The notes below the pieces were generated by a model that ran no database searches, was not told the origin of the DNA, and saw nothing but the letters and a program-made list of their open reading frames with translations. The position numbers were made by a program, and so were the translations under genes. A DNA stretch of 64,000 bases, taken from NCBI GenBank assembly GCA_965153455.1, contig OZ234494.1:20212001-20276000 (forward strand), given 5' to 3'. How positions within the stretch are numbered: position 1 is the stretch's first letter; every line of letters begins with the position of its first letter. This document shows, one piece after another, positions 36,740-48,015 of this stretch. The DNA is from Sphagnum compactum (taxonomy: Eukaryota; Bryophyta; Sphagnopsida; Sphagnales).

Positions 36740-38490
36740 AAATCAAATGTAATGTTTAAAATTTTTGACTCAAAAATAAAGCACCTCAACCAGTGGAGTA
36801 AAAATTATATTATGTCTTTAATTTCATTATTTTATTTAATTTATCTATTAATTTTAAAATTACATTGAAAATTTGGAGGTCTTCTAGTTTCAAAATGTTA
36901 AATAAATAATTAAAAAAATCATTAAAATATATGTTTTTAGCATCATCATGTTAATGGTCTTGTGGAGCAAACAATAACACAAGATGGTCGAATCGCACAA
37001 TCGTGGTCATGAGGAACAAATGATGGAAATGAACGAAAATGGTGGGAGTTTGGTAAGAAGCTTTTAGGATAATGGTGTATTCAATGAAATATTCATTGTC
37101 TTCTTCAACCTTGTAGTAGAAGAATACCAATGACAAGTTTGTTCTTGATGCTTTTGTGTTGTATTGAAAATGGTGAATGCCACATGGAAAATGATGATCT
37201 ACCCATGTGAGAAATAAAATATGTTTAATTTAAATTAAGTTTGGTATTTGGTTATGTCCAAGGTTGCTAGGATCCCTTTTTTTGGGGATGTCCTTGGGAC
37301 GTGAAGGACATCTCAAATAGGGTGTCCTTAGTAAACTTTAGATTTGCATGATTTTTTTGGGTTCAAAGATGTTTCGTTTGGGCTTAAAAGATGATGAAAA
37401 CATGCTCAAGAGATGGCATGGATGATAGAGGAGACATCAAAGATGATAGGATGATGTTGGAAAATGTCCCAAATAAAAAAGGTTAGTTTTGGGCAATGAG
37501 ATGACATTACGAAAAAGAGCTTATTTTTGGGAGATGGGGGGATGTTGAGAGAATGTTGGGTGATGATGAGGCATAAGGCAATGTTGGGAAGATGTTGGGG
37601 AACACCATGTAGTGTTAGAGAGAAATGTTGGGGGGAATGTTGAGCAACTTGGGAAAATGTCAAAGGATGTGAAGAGAATTTTTTGTATTGCCCCAAGTTA
37701 ACGGATGTGCATATATAGATTTTGGGTGCACCCATCCAATTGATGGGTTGTTTTGAAGTCCACCCATCTACTACTTGGGTTTCTTCTCAAAATATGAATG
37801 TTGGATAACTAACTTAATCATGCCTCTCTATCATTTTATGTTTTTGGGTTGTCACTTGCATTTTTGTATCATGAGGTTTCATATCATAATGAAACGTAAA
37901 AACCAATTCATCTGACTGATATTAAAAATGAAATTTGTTTCAAAAACATACAAATAATTAGCTTCAATTTTTTAAAATATTGTTAAAATGTGATTCTTAA
38001 AAAAATAATTTGAAAGATTATGCAAGAAAATTGATTAAAATAAAACATGTCAATTTTTAAATAAATTAAAATTTTAACATATATATATTTTTGAGATATA
38101 AATGTTTTAAATTAATTTACTATTATTTTAAAAACCTCAATATTGAGGTTTTGATGAAGATTTGAAAACAAAAATCAAAATGAAATCAATTTTTAATTGA
38201 TTGTTTGTATTGTTGTTACCTTTTATGTTATAAAGTTTTATTATTGCAATAAGATAGTAGACATGCATGTATGATTTTAGGTTTTAACATGTATGGGGGG
38301 AGGGGCAAACACAACTAGTTCCAAGTGATGGGGGGTGGGGACATTAAGAAGACAATGAAGTCGGGTGCCATTGCAGCTATCTCCACTTCCTTGAATGGAA
38401 GTTTTTCCCTTAGTAGTAAAGCTTTGTATGAGATTGTTGCTTGACTTGTGCTTGAAATCCAGATTTAGATGTACTTTTGACCTCCATGAA
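36740..38490. other. AT-rich spacer with GATGTTGGG-rich stretch
   Basis: Between 37430 and 37680 the words ATGTTGGG and GATGTTGG recur irregularly, like a decayed minisatellite. No gene recognised. Confidence 0.4.
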
Positions 38491-38499
38491 ACACAAAGG

Positions 38500-38715
38500 A
38501 TCATTGCCCCGCAAGTGATGGGTCAATGATATTGCTCCTGCTTGGTACCACAAAGGTCCCAGGTTTCAAACCCTCTTGTGAGAGTAGGTGCAAGTCCTTT
38601 TGTGTGTCCTCTGCCCTTGAGCCTGACTTGGGGGAGGGTTACTGCCAACAGCTTGTCAATTGAGTCTATTGTTGTGTGTTCCCGAAAAAAGGAAGAAAAG
38701 AAGAAAGCTAACCAG
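38500..38715 (+). mobile_element. Possible tRNA-derived SINE
   Basis: A TGGGTCAATG-like A box at about 38518 is followed about 50 bases later by GGTTTCAAACCCT (38572), resembling a Pol III B box. The block ends in an A/G-rich tail (38684-38706). This is the layout of plant tRNA-derived SINEs, but target duplications were not found. Confidence 0.4.
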
Positions 38716-38756
38716 CCACGATTTCATTGTTCTGTAGACCATGTTATCACAACACC

Positions 38757-38968
38757 AAGAAATCAGTTCAGACTTGGGTCTAATAAAAGCTAGAGCGAGC
38801 ATTGTGATGGAAATCCTATTCACTTACAATCTCTTACTTGCTGCCATACCAAGCGTGCTTGAAAAGAAAGAAATCAGTTTAGACTTTGGGTCTACCAGCA
38901 AGAGCATTGTGATGGAAATCATATTCACTTACCATCTCTGTGCTGCCATACCAAGCATACCTGAAAAG
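38757..38968. repeat. 111-bp tandem duplication
   Basis: The block AAATCAGTT-AGACTT-GGGTCTA ... AGAGC-AGCATTGTGATGGAAATC ... CATACCAAGC ... TGAAAAGAA is present at 38760 and again at 38871. It lies downstream of the EGY2-like gene and has no recognised function. Confidence 0.85.
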
Positions 38969-38969
38969 A

Positions 38970-39929
38970 ATGCTGCCCACTGCGGCACACCAGAAGTTGG
39001 TCTGCACAAGATTGACATTTTATTGCTCAATATAATCAGGTCGAGGACAGCCAAACATTTTAAGTAACACCTGAAGTAACCTTAGCCCTACAGAACACAA
39101 CCAGTAGAAAGAATTCTAAGGGCTGACATCAAGCACAGAGAGGGAAAGAAGCAAAGTCTCCAACTCACTCAAGATAAGTTCAGTGCATCCAATGACAAGG
39201 GAGAATTTTCTCCCACTGTCAGGAACACAAAGACTCAGGAACGAACATCCCAAACAGGCAATTTCAGTTTGCCTGAGTGACTTCTCCACCGTCAGCTCAG
39301 AGTAGTATAGCCTCATGAGTACCACAATTGCCAGTCAGATGAAATGAGTAATCTGATAAAAACATATCTTATAAAACAAATCCTCATTGTCATTTGCACC
39401 AAACTTGACTTCAAGTTCACATAACCAATGCTCAAAAAAGAGAATGCAATGGAAAAACCTTAATATAAGAGCTGCAGATTGCAGAGATAAAAACCTCACA
39501 AGATGGGTAGAGGAAATTCCACTTCAAACTACTCTTGGCACACAGTTACTTCAACCTCATGCATTGCTCAAACCTAATCAGGCAAAGAAAATCTCATTAT
39601 GGCACATTTGAAACCTATGAACTAAATATCTAAATAACAACAATCCTCTAGAGTGCCAAAAAGCAAGCTCCATGAAAAATCTATGAAAACTCTGAAGACT
39701 ATGGGTCACTCAACTGGTAACTTTTGCCACTCTCACAGACAAGGAAGGATTGCGAGTTCTCACATTTAATAAGGGCTTACCACTATCTCATTGTTCAAGT
39801 GCCATAGCATCCCACATTGCAAGAATGGGTAGAGTCCAAACCTCTTCCACAATCGTGAAAAATGAAACCCTTGCTTTTTCATGTTTGTTGCAAAAATAAA
39901 ATCTCACTACACTTAGTACAATCAGAGCC
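38970..39929. other. 3' flank of the EGY2-like gene
   Basis: Probable 3' UTR and spacer. No recognisable gene in either strand. Confidence 0.5.
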
Positions 39930-41792
39930 TCAAAGTAATGGGGTGCCTGGGCCAATCCCTAGTTCATCTGCAAGCCCGTCCCACAAGGGAAGCAGCATTG
40001 CAAGTGCAAACAAAAGTATGAAAACAAGCCCTGCTTTTCTCAATGCACCCACTTCAGTCACATCATTCAAGGAAGGCTTCTCCGGTGAGCGCTGCACAAT
40101 GAGGATGTACAATCCCCAGGGCAATGACAGAGGGCCTCCCAGCACACCAAGCCCTAGCAACAAGTACGTGAGCAGGCTGGAAACCATCAGTGCAGCTTTC
40201 CCAAATGCAGCCTGAATGGCACGGCCACCATCCAAGCAACCCACTGGCATCAGATTGAAAGCTGTGGTGGTCAATCCACACCAGCCTGCAATCACAAGTG
40301 GATGAATTGCCACAGTTGTTGAGTGCATCACTTCTGGGCCGAGGACTGCTCTGCTGGTCACACCCAAGAGAAGGGACCCTTGGAACAACAGACTTGGCAC
40401 TTGCACAAGTGCATCATGTGCATCTGGATTAATAGATAGCCATAGACCAACTGCAAGCATAGAGGAAGACAGGATTGCACCGGCAAGTGGACCTGCTACT
40501 GATATATCAAATTTGGCTGTGCGGTCTGGGCAGATGGATTTGAACTGAGTGACAGCACCAAAGCTGCCAAGAGTAATGTTGGGGATCAGATAGGGAATAC
40601 CCATCTTCACTTTCCTTGGTGCCGCTGCCAGCCAGTGTCCTGCCTCATGAAATAGCTGGACACCAAAAACTCCATAGGCAAGGGGCAGTGCCGAATCAAC
40701 AAAAGGAACTAGCAATTGAAGGTCAGGAGGGTCCATGGACTCTGGACTTGTGAAGTACTGCACAACATCTGGTGGAAGACGGGAAAGCTGAGACGCGATC
40801 CCCAGCTCAAGACAGGAGCCTGCAGTTAGGATGAAGAGAATGGCAGCAATCACATATTGCCACAATGTGGTTGGACCAGGGTCTGAAACCTCCTTTCTTA
40901 ACAAAACAAAGCTTACCCTAGGCCCACCCCGAGGGTCCTCTTCTTCGGCATTTGGTTCCTCCACCATAAACAGATCATACTTTGTGCCCATCAAGTCCCG
41001 CAGACCACGTTGTAATTTTGCAAACACTTCTTCTCTCTTTCCCCTGAGGTTGCCAAGAAGAAGCACACCTTCTCCAAGGTCCCCAAATGGCTCTTGCCCA
41101 GTCACCCAGAATGTTGTGTACCCAAACAAATTGTCCTTGAGAAGTTTGACATCTTGTGGATCAACTTTCTCAGGACCAATGAGCTCCATCAGGCGGAACG
41201 CATCCAGTTGAACATTTACAGGGACTGTCTGGTGCACATCCTCTGCTGGTGTAGGAGGTGAGGGGGAGGAGGAGGAGGAGGAGGAGGACAGTGAGGAATC
41301 AGCATCCTTCTCAGCCTCCTCTGTGGCAGTACTAGTTGTATTGCCTGTGCCTTTCTCACCCCCACCATCTTCTGTAGCATGGGGAACCCTAATTCCATAC
41401 TTCCTCTTGATAGTTTGCTGGCTGTTGCTTCCTCCTAACCCTGCCGCCGAAATCCTCTTATTCAGAGCACTACTAAATTCCCCCTTTACTCTTCCAACCT
41501 CTAACATCTTCCATGGACTCGAATACTTGTCATACCATCTGAAATGCTCACCCCAATTTGCTGCTGCACACGTCCTGCAGCTCCTCTTCAGCTCTCCAGC
41601 TTGTGCTCCTCCACATAATCTGTAGTAACTTGGGATTCTTTGACAAAAAAAGCCTCCAAACTCTAAAACCCTAGAGTTCTTCAGCCTCGTGGGATGGGAG
41701 TAGAAGAAGCAAGGAAGCTTGTCATAACACAGTACTGTTGTAGTAGTACTACTACTACCTCCTCTTAAGCAAATGGGTGCGGCAGTCCCCAT
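39930..41792 (-). CDS. EGY2: EGY2-like chloroplast S2P-type metalloprotease homologue, single exon
   Basis: Thylakoid membrane zinc protease of the site-2-protease (M50) family; land-plant EGY proteins act in chloroplast development and photosystem maintenance. One uninterrupted frame encodes 620 residues (Arabidopsis EGY2 is ~556). Residues 1 to ~190 are a transit peptide plus a low-complexity Ser run (167-177). The GNLRG motif of EGY proteins is at 247-251, the zinc ligand HEAGH at 382-386, and CLDGG (third metal ligand region) at 519-523. Hydrophobic segments lie at about 308-328, 365-385, 428-452, 466-480, 494-514, 533-560 and 586-606. Stretches such as TTLWQYVIA, IPYLIPNITLGSFGA and HPLVIAGWCGLTTTAFN are closest, from memory, to EGY2 rather than EGY1. 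With HExxH and the Asp both present it should be catalytic, unlike EGY3. The lack of introns is odd beside its intron-rich neighbours. The start is the ATG opening MGTAAP. Confidence 0.92.
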   Translation of the reverse strand: MGTAAPICLRGGSSSTTTTVLCYDKLPCFFYSHPTRLKNSRVLEFGGFFCQRIPSYYRLCGGAQAGELKRSCRTCAAANWGEHFRWYDKYSSPWKMLEVGRVKGEFSSALNKRISAAGLGGSNSQQTIKRKYGIRVPHATEDGGGEKGTGNTTSTATEEAEKDADSSLSSSSSSSSPSPPTPAEDVHQTVPVNVQLDAFRLMELIGPEKVDPQDVKLLKDNLFGYTTFWVTGQEPFGDLGEGVLLLGNLRGKREEVFAKLQRGLRDLMGTKYDLFMVEEPNAEEEDPRGGPRVSFVLLRKEVSDPGPTTLWQYVIAAILFILTAGSCLELGIASQLSRLPPDVVQYFTSPESMDPPDLQLLVPFVDSALPLAYGVFGVQLFHEAGHWLAAAPRKVKMGIPYLIPNITLGSFGAVTQFKSICPDRTAKFDISVAGPLAGAILSSSMLAVGLWLSINPDAHDALVQVPSLLFQGSLLLGVTSRAVLGPEVMHSTTVAIHPLVIAGWCGLTTTAFNLMPVGCLDGGRAIQAAFGKAALMVSSLLTYLLLGLGVLGGPLSLPWGLYILIVQRSPEKPSLNDVTEVGALRKAGLVFILLFALAMLLPLWDGLADELGIGPGTPLL

Positions 41793-42600
41793 GCTTGTGA
41801 TCAGAAAGGAGCTACTGGAAAAAAGTCAAGCACCACAACAACCAAAAAAAAAACAACCCCCTCTATATTCTGTGGGTTGGAGGTCAGAGGGAAGTAACAG
41901 TTAGGGAGCAAAATTCCACAAGCAGACAACTTGACTCATGTCAATCAGCAGATATGAAAAGGATTGTGAGCTGAGTTGCAAGACAGAGAGACATGAGATT
42001 CCCAGTTCTTCACCTTCCAAAGCAAGAACCTTTTTTTCCTACGAAACACCCAATTGCAGAAACCACTGTGAAAAGCTCAAGAAGATGACACTTCTGAGCT
42101 AGAGCTGGGAAAAAACTAAATTACACAGCAAGAAGCTAGTACCCATCACGGCTATAGATGAGTAAAAGAAAGCAGCTTGGCACCTTGATGAGCAGGCAAA
42201 CTAACCCAGCAAAATGTTTTTTTTTGCTTTATCTGATCAAGCATTCAGGAGGAGGAGTTGGACACAGGATGATGATGATGCCTTCAAAGTAATTGGTCAG
42301 TTGGCTCCCAGTTGAATGGCATCTCTCTTCCCAAACGAAGACTTTGTTTGGAAAGACAAATCCCAAGCACAGATTGTGTTTTTATCTGCTACTTCACGAG
42401 GATTATAACAAGTAAAATATGCTTTTGGGGATGATGTCTGCTTCTTCATTCTTATTAGTGTTTGTCCAAACTCCAAACCTCTTTTTTTTTCCCCCCTGTT
42501 TTGCTAAAGAAAGAAGGAGAGAAAAAAAAAAACCTCATTTTCTTCTCAGATCAAGAGGGACTTTTGCAATTGCAATTGCAAAAATAACAAAGTGCAGAGA
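41793..42600. promoter_or_regulatory. Upstream region of the EGY2-like gene
   Basis: About 800 bases between the start codon and the minisatellite, with no coding signal. It presumably holds the promoter and 5' UTR; no specific element can be assigned. Confidence 0.35.
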
Positions 42601-42603
42601 GTA

Positions 42604-43205
42604 AAAAGCCTCTGAAATTGCAACAAGAATGATTGGATTGCAACAAGAATTAGTAAATAGATTAAGCTTCAATCCTGCCTCTGAAATTGCAATAAGAATG
42701 ATTAGATTAAGCTTGAAGCCAGCCTCAGAAATTAGCAATAACAATTACTGGATTAGACTTGAAGCCTGCCTCTGAAATTTTGCAATTAAAAGAACTATTT
42801 AATTTCAGCTTGAAGCCTGACTCTGAAAATTTTGTAACAAGATTAGATCAAGCTTGAAACCTGCATCTGAAATTTTGCAACAAAAAAGTGATTAGACTGA
42901 GCTTTGAAGGCTGCCTCTGAAACTTCGCCACAAAAAGTTATTAGATTGAGCTTGAAGGCTGCCTCTGAATTTTTGCAACAAAAGTTATTGGATTGAGAGC
43001 TTGAAGGCTGCCTCTGAAATTTTGTAACAAAGATGATGAGATTGAGCTTGAAGGCTGCCTCTGAAATTTTGTAAACAAAGATGATGAGATTGAGCTTGAA
43101 GGCTGCCTCTGAAATTCCAACAAAAAATGATGAGATTGAGCTGGAAGGGCTGCCCATTGAAATTGCAACAAGAAAAGGAGTAGATTTTAGCTTGAAGCTT
43201 TTACT
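42604..43205. repeat. Minisatellite, about 12 copies of a ~48-bp unit
   Basis: Units have the form TGCCTCTGAAATTTTG-AACAAA-ATGATTAGATTGAGCTTGAAGGC. The CCTCTGAAA-like core recurs at about 42608, 42673, 42720, 42769, 42819, 42863, 42912, 42960, 43009, 43056, 43105 and 43152, giving spacings of about 44-50 bp after the first. Minus-strand frames across it give a repeated EAAFKLNLI peptide, an artefact of the repeat. The central copies are the most alike. Confidence 0.9.
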
Positions 43206-45870
43206 TCTGGAAGTGCAATTTGGATTAAGCTTACTACTGGTTATTAAAAAACCTTAAGAGGATTTTGTATAACCTTGACAAAGATCACACTCATAACAAC
43301 AGTGGCAACTGCTTCTTCACATTGAGAACCACAAAAAATTCAACCACAAAACAAGATGAAACACAATACCCATGAGAGCAATCATTTTTTGCATGACAAA
43401 ATACATAATTATGGTATTATGATAGTGTGATTAGTCAGTAATGCAGGATTAATAAACTTGGGTGGGTTAATTATCACAAGGCTTTAGGAGTTTATTTATT
43501 ATCACATAGATAAAAAATTGATTCATTCCAGTGTGATTTGGAAAATGATTTTGCATCATTAGTTCTTTCTTAATTAGTTCTTTATGGGTTGCATTTCTTT
43601 GGTGTTCATGTATCATATTGTCAAATGTAAGGTGTGTATGTATTTGAATAGATTTTCTCTTTTGCGGACAATTGGTGGGTTGTGATTTTTATGTTCCCAT
43701 AAAATTCTCTCAAGGGGTTCCCCAAGTTTTCAATGTATTCCTCAATATGTTCTCAATAGCACCACATTTGTATCCCATATGTTTTGCCCACAAAGTTCTC
43801 CCTTTCTCATGTAAATAGGTGAGCAAAGGAGGAGTTATTGCATTTTCCAATAGAAACACTTATTAGGGTGTGACTCTGATGGTTTCAATTTTTTTAAAAT
43901 GGGAGAATCAAAATGGATCATTGCAAATTAATTAATTATTTATAAATAAATAAATAAATAAAAATAATAAACATAAAAATATTTTTTAAAAAAAGAACTT
44001 GGGAAGTAACCCCATATTTAATGAATTGGGGAGTTGTTTTCATTCTTTTGTAGTTGTTCCAAGTTGTGGTCCCATGGTCAATTTGATTCCACTTGGAAGC
44101 ATTTGGTGTTCTTTCATTTTGATAAAAATATATTATTTCCTTTGATCTTGTGAGTCAATTGCACATCCAGGTTAAAGCCGTGATAGATTGCATTGCTACA
44201 AACCAATCCTTTTTCTTGTGTGCTACCATATTATTGACTATACCTATTGTTGTCCACACATCACACAATATAACCTAAAAACACCCTAAATGGCACATCG
44301 TAAATAAATGGAATGGGTGCTTATCAACAAAAATGAAAATTTTGCCCAAAAATCAATTGAAAACTATTCTTGCACATGACACAACCCACATCCTATAGAA
44401 TCCCTTCAAAAACTTTTTATCTCAAACAACGTTGAAATTTGCACACATGTAGATATCCTATCTAAGAACTCAATAGTGCAAACAACACTCCAATTTGACA
44501 TTGTATGTGTGAAATATGAGCTTTTTAAAAAATAATTGAGATTAATTTTTAAAAATAAGAAAATAACCTCTAGACTTACAAAACTTTTTGTCTCAAAATC
44601 ATATGCACACTTGCACACACATAGCCTTCATTTCGAAAAAGCTCACTAATGCAAACCACACTTTAATTGGACTATGTATGCACATGTCCCAAGTTGTCAA
44701 AGATTGTTGTTTAGTAATAAGGTTCAAAGTGTTTGAAATTCATTCAACCTTAAGTGTCAATGTGTCCCCATTTGGTCTTAAGTAAGGTGTCCAACAAATA
44801 GCCTACCCATCCACTAACTAGCTAAATGTTCGGATATTAAATGGATGAACAAAAGATGGATGAAAATATCACATCCAAATTAAGGATGAAAAAAACCATG
44901 TGGATGAAAATTGGAAAAAATGAAAAATAAAAAGAATGTGACTCACCCACAACAAACACAACAACCATAGCAATTTGAAGTTGTTACAGCAAGGCAAAAG
45001 GATGGGTGGTGGTGAGGACCAAGCTTGCCATTGCTCTAACCTTGGAATTTTTGGAACCTCTTAGGCTTAGGTGCAAAAAAAGGATTGCAAAACTAAAAGG
45101 AGGCTTGGGGTAAGGGGGAATGGGGGGTCTATTCCAAACCTCCTCCAATCCTCCTTTTTAAGCATGTCAAGAATGCCCCCATAGTTGCAACTCTTGTCTA
45201 GTTGTAATAACATAAACCAAATATGTACCTTGCCAAAAAACAATTACATGGCACTTGCCTCTAACAACAATCTAAGTTACTTAAAATTGTCCAAGGTCTA
45301 TCGAAGCTTAATGGATGGACGCCTTTGTATGTAATTTTGTGCAAGTGGTGAAATTGTTTCAAATTAATTGTACACAATATATGTTGACCCACTCGAGGTG
45401 TATTCTAATGAGCTATTTCAAACTTTCAAAGGTGTTATAAATGTTATTGTTATAACATTTTGTTAATATATATATATATTTTTCCTTTTGTCCTTTCATT
45501 CTTATTTTTCTTTTGTTATTTTTCATGCAATTTTACAAAAATGGCTACCACTGCAAAGCTTTATGCACTCATGAGGAGTTACACTTTTGTGTGGAATGCT
45601 AAGAAGATGATAGGAAGAATGAACATTAACTATTTTTTGGGACAAATATTTATTACAATTCATTATTGACATAAAAATCTCGTACTTTTTTTAAGGTTTG
45701 GCAGCCATTGTCGAGATTCGTCTACCTACTTGTTGCTTTTGTTGGTTGAATCTTTTGTTGGTGGCACACTAACTACATAGATGTGAATTATTAATGAATA
45801 ATTAATAGGTACATTAGTGTCCACATCTTTTCACATGAAGTTAGTCTCATTTATGGACCTTGACTATTTC
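43206..45870. other. AT-rich spacer with a 172-bp tandem duplication
   Basis: A block starting AAAACTTTTT-TCTCAAA and running through TTGCACACA and GCAAAC-ACAC occurs at 44408 and 44580. A (TA)n tract is at about 45466-45478. The dispersed repeat shared with 29.85 kb lies at 43700-43850. No gene recognised. Confidence 0.55.
43700..43850. repeat. Dispersed repeat, copy B (see 29850-29990)
   Basis: Shares CCAAGTTTTCAATGTATTCC-like order, CAATATGTTC, CAATAGCACCACATTT, TTGCCCACAAAGTT and the GTGAGCAAAG end with copy A. Confidence 0.55.
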
Positions 45871-45880
45871 CTATCACATT

Positions 45881-46055
45881 AATTTGTGACATGTTATCTA
45901 CTTATTTTTCTTTCATCGTTTCATTACCTATTGTTATTCCAATTTGTGACATATCATCTACCGATTCTTTCATAGGTTCTTTTTTCTCCTAATTACTTAC
46001 TACTATTCTAATTTGTGACATGTCATCTACTTGTTCTTTCATAAGGGACTTTGTT
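45881..46055. repeat. Three-copy 60-69-bp tandem repeat
   Basis: AATTTGTGACAT-TCATCTAC followed by a TTCTTTCAT segment starts at 45881, 45941 and 46010. It adjoins the decayed retroelement. Confidence 0.75.
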
Positions 46056-46167
46056 TGATTGACATCCTAATATATTGGTTTAATTGTCAACGTTGTGTTT
46101 GGGGCATTATTTATTTTTACATATTTTAAACTAGTTTGATTGACTATCGGTTTTGAAACTACCTAGT

Positions 46168-46960
46168 CAACATACTTGTACAGTTTAAGCTTATTAACAT
46201 AACCTAACATACGATTAGGCTCAATTTTACTCAAAGTTACAAGTAACACAACATTATTAAACAACAAATATTGTATTATGTATGGGCCATACCACTTTTT
46301 CTTGACCTCACCAAATTATTTCATTTTCTTCTTTTGGAAACCAAATAACATAATCACCAAATTGAAAATTCTTCTACAAGTGGAATTGCTATGACAACAA
46401 GTACCTATTCCATTACCCCTACTATCAATAAAGAAGCATTTGTGTGCACATGGAATTCTACCTACCAATTGACTGAAATTAACATTGGTGTTTCAATGTA
46501 ACATTTTTTAATAATGTCCCATGCATGTTGACACTACAAAGTCCCTATGGATGGCCTTGTCTTCTTCATCAATTTGGTTATGGGTGCCATTATGAATGCA
46601 ATTTTTTTTTATGAAACATTTGTAAAACATGTCACGTCATTAAACACATTTGAATTAACATGTTCATGATTGCTTGTATTTTTTTAAGATCAAATAGTTT
46701 CCCTTCTCTAAAATTATGAATCCTAAGATCATTATTGAAAAGACCATGAAAGCACATTTATCATGGTTCAAGCTAATACCATACTCTTTACACTGGAAGC
46801 ATAATTTTAATTTGGATAAGCGAATGTTCATGTCATTTTATACCATGAGATCATATTAAAAAAAATTCATCATAATTGGTCCAAATATTCTTCAAATGTT
46901 TTGTCGATTAACTACCTATCAATGTCAAGGGCATGAAAAACTACAAGAACATGAATTAAA
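46168..46960 (-). pseudogene. Decayed Ty3/gypsy-type pol fragment
   Basis: Read on the minus strand, about 46900-46680 carries a reverse-transcriptase tail recognisable as KEYGISLNHDKCAFM followed by ILGFII and EKGNY, typical of the segment after the RT catalytic motif. About 46370-46168 carries an integrase C-terminal-like stretch: FGDYVIWFPKEEN, then KKWYGP (frame-broken), LLVTLSKIEPNRML and NKLKLY. Several stops and frameshifts interrupt both. Only about 300 bases separate them, so RNase H and most of integrase have been lost. No LTRs were identified. Confidence 0.65.
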
Positions 46961-47194
46961 CCAAGGACACAACAAGGAAAACAAATCACAAGAAATGCAA
47001 GCCTAAATCTAATCCAAGATTGGAAACACAAAGACGCAAGGCAATAACATCATATATATTAGAAGATGATTCAAATAGAACTTTATTCTGATAACATATG
47101 AAAACAAAAGTTATGACAAGAAAGTGTACCCAAAACTAGTGTTGAACGGACTAAAGGTAATGGGAGGTCCTACCCCTATTTATACCCCATTGGG

Positions 47195-47415
47195 GACTTA
47201 GTTTAAAGAAGCTTCTATAAAGGCTTCCATGTGTGCAACAACCAAGGAAACTTTTTGAAAAACTTCCTAATTAATAAGGAACTAAAAGTCAAGTAAAACT
47301 TAATTAGGGTTAACTTAGATTATACCCCATTGGGGATTTAATTCAAAGAAGAAGTTTCAATGTGTGCATCGACCAAGGAAACTTTTCAAGAAACTTCATA
47401 ACTAATAATAAACTA
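47195..47415. repeat. ~122-bp degenerate tandem duplication
   Basis: The block TATACCCCATTGGGGA-TTA ... AAAGAAG ... TGTGTGCA ... ACCAAGGAAACTTTT ... AAACTTC occurs at about 47200 and 47322. Confidence 0.75.
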
Positions 47416-47914
47416 CAAGATATCTAAGAGTTAATGATGATGCAAGCAATGATGTGGGTGATTATGTTGGTGCAAGTGATGATGCAAACGACAAATGATA
47501 GTGGTGTCCGTGACAATCAGTATGTTGACAATCTATTTTCCACACCAAACATCACTTGCCATACAAATGCTCCCTAGTTAGTTACAAAAATAGTTTTGTA
47601 CTAATCTTTTGGAGCTATGGATATTTGATGATACCCAAAATATTCATCCAAAAACAAATAAACCTTATGACCTACAACATTATTGAACATTTCATTAATA
47701 AACAATAGCGAATATGAGTCTTTTTTTGTTCACTACACCAATATGCATCTAAGTTCGTTATATGTTTCACTAGATTTTGAATGAAATTGGACACTATTTA
47801 TGATGGTGAAAATGGTCAACCCTTTAATAAACAAGAACTAGTGTTATGAACAAATGAATTCATTAATAGCTAATTGAATTCATCAATAATTAATCAAATT
47901 CATTAATAGTTTAG

Positions 47915-48015
47915 CACTTGCACCCTAGGTTGGTGGGCTAAGCTAGGAACTAATTAACTATTAATGAATTGGTGAGTTAAGCTAAAACTTAGCCCACCAA
48001 CCTAGGGTGCAAGTG
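47915..48015. repeat. Perfect 28-bp inverted repeat, 45-base loop
   Basis: CACTTGCACCCTAGGTTGGT-GGGCTAAG at 47915-47942 is exactly complementary to 47988-48015. The right arm abuts a Pol III-like, SINE-like head on the minus strand (48016-48085). Confidence 0.9.

Noticed and set aside
42843-43171. Minus-strand repeat protein with FKLNLI units
   Set aside because: It is the translation of the 48-bp minisatellite; frames shift between units because unit lengths vary from 44 to 50.
42604-43205. CRISPR array
   Set aside because: Eukaryotic nuclear DNA; units are contiguous and diverged with no unique spacers.
45466-47600. Complete LTR retrotransposon
   Set aside because: No paired LTRs, primer-binding site or gag found; only broken pol pieces.
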